NCBI GenBank assembly: GCA_944359015.1
Contig: CALVSK010000009.1
Location: 1 to 34,000 of the forward strand
Origin: an uncultured Bacilli bacterium
GTDB taxonomy: Bacteria; Bacillota_I; Bacilli_A; RF39; UBA660
Length of the DNA stretch: 34,000 bases
Direction of reading: 5' to 3'
Shown: in pieces, positions 25,745-33,800 of the stretch
Numbering within the stretch: the stretch's first letter is position 1
Layout of the letters: each line of letters opens with the position of its first letter
The notes under the pieces: model-generated
The model's input: the letters and a program-made list of their open reading frames with translations, nothing else
The model's database searches: none
Told to the model about the DNA's origin: nothing
Program-made: the position numbers and the translations under genes

Positions 25745-26446
25745 ATGATATATATTAACATTTTACTTTTTTTTATTTACTCATTTTTAGGCTGGATAAT
25801 GGAAATAACATTAGCATTTTATGAACACAAGAAATTTATCAACAGAGGTTTTTTAATAGGACCTTATTGTCCAATATATGGTGCAGGATGTTTATTACTT
25901 TCAACTTTATTATCAAGATATAGTGAAGATATTGTAGTAATATTTGCACTTTCAATATTTATATGCTCAATATTGGAATATCTTACTAGTTATATTATGG
26001 AAAAAATATTTAAATTAAGATGGTGGGATTATTCCAATATGAAATTTAACATAAATGGAAGAATATGTTTAGAAACTATGGTTCCATTTGGTATTATTGG
26101 AGTGCTTGTTGTAAAATACATTAATCCTTTTTTTATTAACATTATCAATAATTGTAATAAAACTACTATATTATGGATTGTTATAATTTTATCATCAATA
26201 TTTATAGTTGATAATTTAATTTCGTTTAATGTTATATTTAATCTAAAAAATATAACTAAAGACATAACTAAAGATTCAACTGAAGAAATAAAAAAAGCAA
26301 TATATAAATTTATACATAATAATCTATTTATGTATAATAGAATTATAAAAGCTTTCCCCAACATGACAAAAATAATAAAAAAACAAAAAGAAAAAACAAA
26401 AAAAGTATTAAAAAAATTAAAAACAAAAAGAAAAACTAACTCTTAA
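25745..26446 (+). CDS. Putative CmpB-family (ABC_trans_CmpB, PF06541) membrane protein
   Basis: The 233-residue protein opens with FFIYSFLGWIMEI and continues with FINRGFLIGPYCPIYGAG, SYIMEKIFKLRWWDYS and NINGRICLETMVPFG. These motifs are characteristic of PF06541, a widespread Bacillota membrane family labelled a putative ABC transporter permease but without demonstrated transport. About five membrane helices lie in the first ~165 residues, and the C-terminal ~60 residues are very Lys-rich. No ATP-binding partner is nearby. GGTGATAAA precedes the ATG. A bidirectional terminator follows. Confidence 0.85.
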   Translation: MIYINILLFFIYSFLGWIMEITLAFYEHKKFINRGFLIGPYCPIYGAGCLLLSTLLSRYSEDIVVIFALSIFICSILEYLTSYIMEKIFKLRWWDYSNMKFNINGRICLETMVPFGIIGVLVVKYINPFFINIINNCNKTTILWIVIILSSIFIVDNLISFNVIFNLKNITKDITKDSTEEIKKAIYKFIHNNLFMYNRIIKAFPNMTKIIKKQKEKTKKVLKKLKTKRKTNS

Positions 26447-26465
26447 ATAAAGAATTAGTTTTTTT
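26432..26465. terminator. Bidirectional terminator
   Basis: AAAACTAA-C-TCTT (26432-26444) pairs with AAGA-A-TTAGTTTT (26450-26462), with one mismatch and a short loop. T-runs follow on the plus strand and, through the A-rich stretch before it, on the minus strand. It separates the convergent CmpB-family gene and the LysM gene remnant. Confidence 0.75.
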
Positions 26466-27390
26466 ATGGTAACAATAGTTTTTGACCAATTGATAAGACA
26501 GTTGTAGAAAGATTATTTAAATTTGTTATTGCATTAACTGTAGTACCAAATTCTTTAGCAATAGAATATAATGTATCTCCCTTTTTTACAGTATAAACAA
26601 TACTTTCACTAGTAGAAGGTATTTTTAATACCTGACCAATTGACAAAATATCAGAAGTTAAACCATTTATTTGTTTTAAATCACTTACGGATGTGTTATA
26701 TTGTTTTGCTATAGAATATAAAGTATCTCCACTTTTAACAATATAAGAATTATTTGAATCTTCCATATTATTAGCAGGTATCTTTAAAATCTGTCCGATT
26801 GATAATGAATCTGTTGTTAAATTGTTAATAGATTTTAAATTATCAACACTTGTATTAAATTTATTTGCTAATGTATATAAAGTATCTCCCTTTTTTACTG
26901 TATAAGTTGTTTCGTTAACATCCATAGTGGGAATAATTAGGTTTTGCCCAACACTTAATAAATTACTTGATAAATTATTTATTTGTTTTAATTCATCAAC
27001 AGTAATCCCATATTTTTTAGATATACTCCATAAAGTATCCCCACTTTTAACTGTATAATATTTAGAATCCATAGGTGCAACATATACACCACCAGCATAT
27101 TCAACTATAGCCTTCGTCACTGCTTCGGCCAAATTCTCCCAATTATTTTTTATTTGATTAACATCATCACCTGTTGAATCTGCAAATCCATATTCAACAA
27201 TAATTGATTCATTATTAGGAGTATCACGTAGTATATAATAATAATCTTTAGCAGGATTACTAGGAAGTCTTCGTTGATAATATTTTCGAACATTTTGACC
27301 AGCTACTTCAAATTCCTTAGCAATTTTTGAAGATAACACATCGTTATTACGTAACGAATAAATTATTTCAGCACCATCCCCACCACAAGA
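26464..27390 (-). pseudogene. N-acetylmuramoyl-L-alanine amidase, C-terminal fragment with four LysM repeats
   Basis: The frame is open from 27390 (TAA at 27393-27391). It starts in the middle of an Amidase_3 domain: GGDGAEIIYSLRNNDVLSSK, then AGQNVRKYYQRRLP and SIIVEYGFADS with the last catalytic Glu. Four LysM repeats follow, each of the form YTVKSGDTLYSIAK...LSIGQ-LKIP. The domain's first half, with the metal-binding HxG and Glu and the HAN motif, is absent: upstream sequence is unrelated and another gene ends 27 bases away. A GTG at 27339 could make a 291-residue product, but it would lack most of the catalytic site. Interruption by the adjacent recombinase element is the likely cause. 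LysM repeats bind GlcNAc in peptidoglycan. Confidence 0.85.
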
Positions 27391-27417
27391 TTAGCTCGTT
27401 CATCATATATTTAAATT
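27382..27417. other. Probable element-chromosome junction (attL or attR)
   Basis: Amidase homology is recognisable on the minus strand up to codons GGT-GGG-GAT (27384-27376) and stops there. From 27391 to the stop of the next gene at 27418 the sequence no longer fits an amidase in any frame. Serine recombinases cross over at a 2-bp core with little flanking identity, so the exact point cannot be set without the other junction. Confidence 0.5.
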
Positions 27418-27993
27418 TTATTTTTGTTTAATGTTTGAAGTAGCTATAGTATAAGCTAAATAAACCATAATAATTTGATATAAAATTATATTTACTACAA
27501 TATTAACAATTGTAGGTATTTTAAAACCAAAATATCCAAATAAGCAACCTAGTCCTATACATAATATACCACTAAAAAGATTTGTCCAAGTTCTTTTATT
27601 TTTAATTTTGTCTTTAGTAAACGGAAGGATTAATCCTACTAGGATAAATATCCATGCTGCTGAAAAAAATTTTATTGCTTTATTTTTAAAAGATGTTTCA
27701 TTTACAAAAATATTATTTAAATAATTATTTTCTTTTTCTGATATTTCTTCAATTATAGAATTATATTCTTTTTTTAGCTTATCATTTTTATTAATTTTAT
27801 TTTCGTCAATTTTACTAACATTTTCTAAAATGTCTATTCTATTGGAAACTCTCTTATAATACAAAAAATTTGCATCAATAATTGGATATAATACTACCAA
27901 TAATAATATTGCTATTATAAATATCCAAGCTATCTTTTTATAATTTTTACTATACTTTAAAATGTTTAAAAATATGTCCTTCACATCTATCAC
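27418..27993 (-). CDS. Unknown membrane protein with four predicted helices and a central coiled segment
   Basis: I do not recognise this 191-residue protein. It has one helix near 19-38 (IAWIFIIAILLLVVLYPII), then about 65 charged residues likely to be coiled (IDENKINKNDKLKKEYNSII and EISEKENNYL). Three closely spaced helices follow near 112-128, 138-156 and 160-184. It has no enzyme motif. It lies between the recombinase and the broken amidase, so it is probably cargo of the element. A long-helical, multi-span protein of this size could be a superinfection-exclusion or toxin-type factor, but nothing in the sequence shows this. Confidence 0.6.
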   Translation of the reverse strand: MIDVKDIFLNILKYSKNYKKIAWIFIIAILLLVVLYPIIDANFLYYKRVSNRIDILENVSKIDENKINKNDKLKKEYNSIIEEISEKENNYLNNIFVNETSFKNKAIKFFSAAWIFILVGLILPFTKDKIKNKRTWTNLFSGILCIGLGCLFGYFGFKIPTIVNIVVNIILYQIIMVYLAYTIATSNIKQK

Positions 27994-28026
27994 CTACTTG
28001 ACCTACTATTATACCGTTTAATGCCC

Positions 28027-28068
28027 AAAAAATAAAGACCTCACCATATGAATAAATAGTGAAGTCTT
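28027..28068 (-). terminator. Terminator of the serine recombinase gene
   Basis: A 10-bp stem with one mismatch (28035-28044 with 28059-28068) and a 14-base loop is followed on the minus strand by TATTTTTT. The stem overlaps the recombinase stop codon. Confidence 0.7.
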
Positions 28069-29722
28069 AATTATTTATCTTACCCTTTCTCCCATAAGGA
28101 TTACGAATTGGATTTAAATTTTGATATTCAAACGTACAATCTGGTATCACACCATATTTATATTTAATTGTTATAATTCTATTTTTATCTATCACTATTT
28201 TATCTACTAATGTATGTATTAATTCTTTTTTAGGCTTATTTAAATCCAATAGCTTTTTTATTTTTTTAGTATAATCAGGTAATTCTTTTAATTTATTTTT
28301 TATTTCATATTCTCTTATCTTATCATTGTTAATGCTTTCATTAATTTGGTGTAACTTTTCTTCAAAGGGTTTTGCTAATTCCATATAAGTATCAGCATTA
28401 ATAATGCCATTATATTTATCTTCATATAAAGAAGTTAATCTACTTGTTATCTGTTCTTTTTCACTCATTAAAGAACTTATATTTTTATTTATATCTTTAG
28501 TTTGCTTTCGTACTTCACTAGCAACTTTCTTATTTAATTCTTCTATATTTAAATTTTCAATTTTTATCTTTATATTTGATTTTATTTTTTCTACTATTTG
28601 ATCTTCTAAATAATTATAAGGAAAGAAGTGTGGCTCACATCTTTTTCTTAATGGATCTCTAGAGTATCTATTGCAATTAACACTCCAGTAATCTAAATTT
28701 TTTCTATATAAAACACTTAATCTGTTACCACACTCTTTACAAAATAGAAGTCCTTCTAAATCCCTAATTATTCTTCTGTTTTTAGGTCTAACATCCTTTT
28801 TATTTTGTTTTATTAGACTAGAAATATATTCAAATGTTTCTTTATCAACTAATGGTTCATGAGTATTTTCTACTATCATCCACATACTTTGGTCTAGTGT
28901 GATTTTTTTCTTAGATTTATAATTAACTTTAGTTTGAGTATGTTGAACCATATCTCCAGTATATATTCTATTACTTAATATCTTTTTTACAGAAGAAATG
29001 TTCCATGTATCTCTTACTATTAGTCTAGTAGAATAATTTGTTTTTTTGTATCCACTAGGTGTTGGATATCCTTTTTCGTTTAGCATAGTAACTATTCTAG
29101 ATGGACCAATACCATTTTTTCTCCATTCAAATATTTGTTTAACAATAGGAGCAGTTTCTGGATTTGGTATTAAATGTCCCTTATCTTCAGGATCTCTCAT
29201 ATATCCAAAACATGGTAAACTTCCTACAAATTTACCACTTTTTCTTTTTTCATTTAATACATTTCTAATTTTAATAGAATTTTGTTTACTATAATAATCA
29301 TTACATGCAATTATAAATGTTGAAGAATCATTACTAGCTTGATTTTTAAAACTATCGTATGATTCCAATATAGATATAAACCTTACGTTCTTTTCAGGAA
29401 AATATGTTTCCATATAATACCCTGTCTTAATATGATCTCTACCTAATCTTGATAAATCTTTTACTATTACACAATTAATCTTTTTTTCTTCTATATCTTC
29501 AATTAATTTTTGAAAACCAGGTCTTTCAAAATCAGTGCCAGAATATCCATCATCAACATATTCTCCTATTAAGTTAAAATTATTATTTTTAACATAATTA
29601 GTTAATAATTCTCTTTGATTAATTACACTTTCACTATCAGATTCATATTTTTTATCTTTATCTTCTTGAGATAATCTTATATAGATTCCTACATTGAAAT
29701 CTATTCCCGATTTATTATACAC
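28067..29722 (-). CDS. Large serine recombinase (integrase)
   Basis: The 551-residue protein has the N-terminal resolvase domain with the nucleophile Ser in YIRLSQED and the Arg residues in DLSRLGRDHIKTG. The Recombinase domain follows (IFEWRKNGIGPSRIVTMLNE and NPETAPIVKQ). A zinc ribbon comes next (LFCKECGNRLS, then SVNCNR and RKRCEPH), and a coiled-coil (about 410-470) leads to the C-terminus. This is the layout of integrases that insert phages, ICEs or excise elements such as skin. The start is GTG at 29722, with GGAGG four to five bases upstream. The start lies inside a 7-bp inverted repeat. The gene points at the broken amidase about 700 bp away, as expected of an integrase near its attachment site. 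Confidence 0.95.
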   Translation of the reverse strand: MYNKSGIDFNVGIYIRLSQEDKDKKYESDSESVINQRELLTNYVKNNNFNLIGEYVDDGYSGTDFERPGFQKLIEDIEEKKINCVIVKDLSRLGRDHIKTGYYMETYFPEKNVRFISILESYDSFKNQASNDSSTFIIACNDYYSKQNSIKIRNVLNEKRKSGKFVGSLPCFGYMRDPEDKGHLIPNPETAPIVKQIFEWRKNGIGPSRIVTMLNEKGYPTPSGYKKTNYSTRLIVRDTWNISSVKKILSNRIYTGDMVQHTQTKVNYKSKKKITLDQSMWMIVENTHEPLVDKETFEYISSLIKQNKKDVRPKNRRIIRDLEGLLFCKECGNRLSVLYRKNLDYWSVNCNRYSRDPLRKRCEPHFFPYNYLEDQIVEKIKSNIKIKIENLNIEELNKKVASEVRKQTKDINKNISSLMSEKEQITSRLTSLYEDKYNGIINADTYMELAKPFEEKLHQINESINNDKIREYEIKNKLKELPDYTKKIKKLLDLNKPKKELIHTLVDKIVIDKNRIITIKYKYGVIPDCTFEYQNLNPIRNPYGRKGKINN

Positions 29723-29745
29723 TTTTACCTCCTTCTTTTAATCGG
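29705..29745 (-). promoter_or_regulatory. Inverted repeat around the recombinase ribosome binding site and GTG start
   Basis: CCCGATT (29705-29711) and AATCGGG (29739-29745) are complementary. The loop of 27 bases contains the GGAGG and GTG of the recombinase. It may allow repression by a DNA-binding protein or by mRNA folding. Confidence 0.45.
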
Positions 29746-29794
29746 GTATTAAGACTCATCCATGATAGCATCATAAAACGAAATATGCAAATCA

Positions 29795-29896
29795 TTAATT
29801 AGATAATTCTCCTTTTGTTTCTTTTATAATCTCTTCAATAAGATATTTTAAAATAAGATCTTTAAATGAAATATTATTCAAATAGGCTCCTTCCAT
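29795..29896 (-). CDS. Mini-ORF of 33 residues before the recombinase
   Basis: The ATG at 29896 opens a short frame (MEGAYLNNISFKDLILKYL and on), acidic and Lys-rich at its end, likely one amphipathic helix. AGGTGG lies about 7 bases upstream and inside the preceding mini-ORF. Short helical proteins before a recombinase may be directionality or control factors. I cannot assign this one. Confidence 0.45.
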   Translation of the reverse strand: MEGAYLNNISFKDLILKYLIEEIIKETKGELSN

Positions 29897-29954
29897 ATTT
29901 AAACCACCTATTTAAATTTATGTTTAAATTATTCATTATTGATATTTTTTTCAT
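29874..29954 (-). CDS. Mini-ORF of 26 residues overlapping the next mini-ORF
   Basis: The ATG at 29954 is preceded by AAAGGAGTG at good distance and encodes MKKISIMNNLNINLNRWFK plus seven residues. It overlaps the start of the 33-residue mini-ORF by 23 bases in another frame, so its translation would pass through the next ribosome binding site. It looks like a leader peptide that couples or controls translation downstream. Confidence 0.4.
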   Translation of the reverse strand: MKKISIMNNLNINLNRWFKYGRSLFE

Positions 29955-30150
29955 ACTTATATCCACTCCTTTCCTTAATTAATTTTGATTAAGTATGTTA
30001 ATATTTAAAACTTATTTAAATATTTTAAATTTATATAATTAAATTTTTTATATTATATTTATTATATTATTGTAGACACAGAGTACCATTGAAAAAGAAA
30101 AACATGTACATTGAATTAAATAACATTGTCTAAAGTTATGATATTTTTGG
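29955..30150. other. AT-rich non-coding leader between the HTH gene and the mini-ORFs
   Basis: This stretch is nearly all A and T, with several TATAAT-like boxes on the minus strand (30030-30075) but no convincing -35 to pair with them. It probably contains the promoter for the mini-ORFs and recombinase. I see no further structure. Confidence 0.4.
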
Positions 30151-30414
30151 CTATTTAATAATATATATTTTTCTTTGAAATTTATGTTTAAACTCCATTT
30201 TAATATAACCTACGTCAGATAATTCTTTTAATAATCTTGAAATAGTTCTATTACTTGTATTTAACTTTTCAGCTAAATAATCATTTCCAGCAAAACAATA
30301 TCCTTCTTGTTGTACTAGTATTATTAATAAGCTAAATAAAACTTTAGAACTAGGTTTAAGATTTTTATCTGTTATTACTGCTAATGGTACTTTTATATAT
30401 TGTTCATAATCCAT
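30151..30414 (-). CDS. Small helix-turn-helix (HTH_36-like) DNA-binding protein
   Basis: The 87-residue protein begins YIKVPLAVITDKNLKPSSKV, the opening seen in N-terminal domains of Bacillota replication initiators and phage replication proteins. A winged helix-turn-helix follows (GNDYLAEKLNTSNRTISRLLKELSDVGYI). The catalytic or oligomerisation part of an initiator is absent, so it is either a stand-alone regulator or a truncated initiator. GGAGG lies 8 bases before the ATG. It lies directly downstream of the repeat-rich non-coding region, which may hold its binding sites. Confidence 0.75.
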   Translation of the reverse strand: MDYEQYIKVPLAVITDKNLKPSSKVLFSLLIILVQQEGYCFAGNDYLAEKLNTSNRTISRLLKELSDVGYIKMEFKHKFQRKIYIIK

Positions 30415-30488
30415 TTATAATACCTCCTTTCTAACTAGGATGACTTTTCCTTCAAAAATATCAAATTATAAATTAGGAGCATAAGAAG

Positions 30489-30543
30489 ATGGCACCATAA
30501 ACTAAAAAATTCCTTATAAGCTAAGGAAATTTAATGGTGCCAT
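30489..30543. repeat. Nested inverted repeat (10-bp outer arms)
   Basis: ATGGCACCAT (30489-30498) and ATGGTGCCAT (30534-30543) are perfect complements in inverted orientation. They enclose a second 7-bp hairpin TTCCTTA/TAAGGAA (30510-30528). Outer and inner stems can form together. Confidence 0.8.
30504..30528 (-). terminator. Terminator-like hairpin inside the nested repeat, upstream of the HTH gene
   Basis: On the minus strand TTCCTTA-GCTTA-TAAGGAA is followed directly by six T. Lying about 90 bases before the HTH gene, it could act as an attenuator if the promoter is further upstream. Confidence 0.5.
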
Positions 30544-30547
30544 TCTT

Positions 30548-30565
30548 ATTTCGTACTTACGAAAT
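30548..30565. repeat. 8-bp perfect inverted repeat with 2-bp centre
   Basis: ATTTCGTA-CT-TACGAAAT is a near-continuous palindrome of operator type. Confidence 0.75.
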
Positions 30566-30620
30566 TAATCCTACTATATAGGTTGATATTAAGGATCATC
30601 AATAGTTTTATTCTTATTTT

Positions 30621-30641
30621 ATAAGATAATTAATATCTTAT
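30621..30641. repeat. 8-bp perfect inverted repeat
   Basis: ATAAGATA and TATCTTAT are separated by ATTAA. Confidence 0.7.
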
Positions 30642-30642
30642 A

Positions 30643-30686
30643 TACCATCCTACTTTTGAAAAATACAAAGAAATAGTAGGATGGTA
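30643..30686. repeat. 12-bp perfect inverted repeat with 20-base loop
   Basis: TACCATCCTACT (30643-30654) and AGTAGGATGGTA (30675-30686) are perfect complements and contain two of the four GTAGGAT motifs. Confidence 0.85.
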
Positions 30687-30702
30687 GGATTTGTTATCAA
30701 AA

Positions 30703-30714
30703 TTTGTGCACAAA
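30703..30714. repeat. 12-bp perfect palindrome
   Basis: TTTGTGCACAAA equals its own reverse complement. It is flanked by a 9-bp inverted repeat (TTTGTTATC at 30690-30698 and GATAACAAA at 30743-30751). Confidence 0.75.
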
Positions 30715-30739
30715 AAAATCTCAGTTATTAAACTGAGAT
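30712..30739 (-). terminator. Terminator downstream of the helicase gene
   Basis: A perfect 9-bp stem (ATCTCAGTT 30718-30726 with AACTGAGAT 30731-30739, 4-base loop) is followed on the minus strand by a run of T (30718-30712). It lies about 140 bases after the stop of the large helicase gene. Confidence 0.75.
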
Positions 30740-30751
30740 AAAGATAACAAA

Positions 30752-30800
30752 AAAATGAAATAATATAGACATAGTTCTCACCAGCTAATTATTTCATTTT
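30752..30800. repeat. 13-bp perfect inverted repeat with 23-base spacer
   Basis: AAAATGAAATAAT (30752-30764) and ATTATTTCATTTT (30788-30800) are perfect complements. The spacer is less AT-rich than its surroundings. Confidence 0.85.
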
Positions 30801-30880
30801 ACTATATTTTACCACTTGACCAATAGAAGTCAATGACTAAGCGATGCAAAAAAATGCTTTTTTGTGCCAATCCATGCTAT

Positions 30881-33800
30881 TTATATTTTCATCATTTTAT
30901 CTAAATATTTTGCAGGTATTTTATGTTTTAATTTCCAAACAATTCCAACTGGTTTTGATCCACTATGAGATACATATTCAGCCTCACCTAAATAAATATA
31001 TGGACTTGCTTGATTATTTTCTTTTCTATTTATTCTTACAAACAAACTTACTCTACCATTTGAATTAATATACCTATTTAAAGTGTCACTTCCATCTGCT
31101 ACAGAGTTCTGAGTTTGCCAATGAAACAACTCATCATTTATAGCATAATCTTCATATGCAATCGATTCACCAAAATGACTAGATTCTTTATTTATTGTAA
31201 CTAAGAATATATCATGATTTTGTTCTTTTAAATACCATACTCCTTGTAACATTGGTCCTGCATATTTTTCATTAAATACACCTAATCCTGAATATAATTG
31301 TGCCTGTGAATAAACACCATATACTTCTAAAGGACAATCAAAATTTAAATTATTTTTTATAGGCAATACCTCTAATGAATTATAAAGATAATTACATATT
31401 TCGTTTATTTCATAGTTTAAACATTCTGAGTTTTTAACAAATTCTAAGGCTTCAATTATATTTTTGAATCCTTCCTTTTCCGGTAGTTTATTAAATAATG
31501 TGTAATATGTCATTGTATCTAGCAACTCATTATGATTAATATTTTCATCATTTAATAACGACTTAATATAATTTATAAATTTTGGAGAATTAATTGTTAA
31601 TAAATTTTTTAATCTACCAACGATAGCATTTTCTATCGAATTTTTTTCAGCAAAACATTTAATTCCTGCCTCTGTTAACAATCTATAAAAAGACACATCT
31701 TTTTTATAAATATCATTAATATTTAATTTATAATGATTAATAAAATTATATAAAGTTAATTCTTTATGCGTTGTTTCTTCAAATTTTTGCAACATTTCAA
31801 TTATAACTTGTCTATTACTTGTATTAGCTTTTATATTAGACAAAATATATTCTTCAGCTACTCTTTCTAAAGCAATTGAGCAACCTACTGGTAACATTGG
31901 GAATCCATTATTAATAGAATCTTTAACACTAACTCCTTCAATTCCAATTAAAGCTTTAAATTTATCAGCATAATTAAAATGCTTATTACATTCACCAATA
32001 AAATCTAAAACAATTAAATAATCTTTATTAATATGTTTTCTAAGTCCTCTACCTAATTGTTGTAAGAAAATTGTTAATGAATCTGTTGGTCTTAATAACA
32101 ATTCAACATTTACACATGGAATATCTACACCTTCATTATATAAATCCACAGTAAAAATAAATTTAATCTTACCAGACTCAAGATCTTTTATAGCATTATT
32201 TCTCAAATTACTATCTGAATTACCAGTTAAACATACTGATGGAATATTGTTTTCATTAAATTTATCAGCCATATACTCTGCATGATTAATTGAAGAACAA
32301 AATCCTAGTCCATGTACTTTATCTATATCATCAATATATTTAAATAAATTTTCAATAATGGTATTAACTCTTACATTAGCACTTGTTTTATCTTCCACAA
32401 ATAGTTTATCTAAATCACTATTATTATAACCAAATGATGACCATCTTACATTACTTAAATCAGTAGGATCAGTAATTCCATAATATTGAAATGGAACTAA
32501 TAATTTATTATTTATTGCTTCAGGTAATCTCATTTCAGCTGCAATGGTATTACAGAAAAATTCTGTTATATCTTGTCCATCCATTCTTTCTGGCGTTGCT
32601 GTTAAACCTAATAATAATTTGGGATTAAAATAGTTTAAGAAATTAGTATAAGTTTTAGCCGCACCATGATGTATTTCATCTGCAACTATGTAATCATAAT
32701 AATCAGAATCAACTTGTTTCATTATATTTTCTAAACCTAATGGTGTTGTAAATAATCTATTTATATTTTCAGGTTTATAATTGCCTACATATAATTCACC
32801 AAAATTAGCATCTTTTAAAATTTGTCTAAATGTATCACAACTCTTTTTCAAAATTTCTTGTCTATGTACTACATATAAAAATTTAGCATTAGGATTCTTT
32901 TCTAAAAAGTTTTTAAAGTCAAATGCGGCAAGTACAGTTTTACCCACACCAGTGGCAGCTACAACTAAATTTCTATTTCGATGATAAATTTCTCTTTCAA
33001 CCTCTAATTTTTCCAATATTTGTTCTTGATAATCATATGGTTTATAAGTCATTAAATTTTGATAAACATTAACTTTTTCTGTCTTATATGATAATGCCTC
33101 TTTTAGTTTGATTTTATCTTCTTCTGTATTATTTAAAGTTTTATATTCATATGAATTCCAATATGTTTCAAATTCAGAAATAACATTTTGAAAAATTTGT
33201 GGTGAATTTTTTTCAGTTAACTTAACATTCCACTCATCACCATAAACTAAGGCTGATCTAGATAAATTAGATGAGCCAATATAGAATGTAGAAAAACCAT
33301 TGTTTCTTTTAAAGATATATGCTTTTGCATGTAATCTTTGATTTTCAGTTTCATATGAAATTTTTATAGAAGTATTGGGTAATTCCAATAATTTTTCAAT
33401 TGCCTTATATTCTGTAGCTTTAGTATAAGTTGTAGAAATAACTCTTAACTTTTTACCTTTAGCAGTAAATTCTTTTAAATCTTCATAAATAGGCATTAAT
33501 CCTGTCATTCTTATAAAAGAAACTAATAGCATCACTTCATCAGATGAAGCTATTTCTTTTCTTAACTCTGATAATAAAGAAATTTCTTTAGAACTATTTG
33601 TAAATAAAGTTGGTTCTACTAATGAAGTAACTGGTCTAACAATATTTTTACCATCAAATGAATTATTATTTAATTTTTTAAATGCATATTCTAAAACTTC
33701 TGCATCCATAGATAAATCTAAGTCTTTATACTCATCGAAATCTAATTTTATTCTTAATAAATCCAAAATATCATTACAAATTTCAATTTCTTTTAACACT

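Larger units (their letters stand above)
30415..30880. other. 466-bp non-coding region densely packed with inverted repeats
   Basis: No credible gene lies here. At least seven inverted repeats, most of them perfect, lie between 30489 and 30800, together with four copies of the 7-mer GTAGGAT/ATCCTAC (30568-30574, 30647-30653, 30676-30682, 30684-30690). Two hairpins with T-runs on the minus strand look like terminators (30504-30528 and 30712-30739). The combination suggests a replication or transfer origin, an operator array for the HTH protein, or a structured RNA. Confidence 0.6.

Noticed and set aside
26464-27339. Complete LysM protein starting at GTG 27339
   Set aside because: Amidase homology continues upstream of that codon to about 27,385 in the same frame, so the GTG is internal to a truncated domain.
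30752-30800. Terminal inverted repeats of a transposon or an invertible switch
   Set aside because: The 23-base spacer is too short for an insertion sequence, no transposase or invertase site is evident, and the repeat fits the local cluster of hairpins.
30844-31068. Plus-strand frame of 74 codons at the end of the helicase gene
   Set aside because: It lies antisense to the DUF3427 coding sequence and has no ribosome binding site or recognisable domain.
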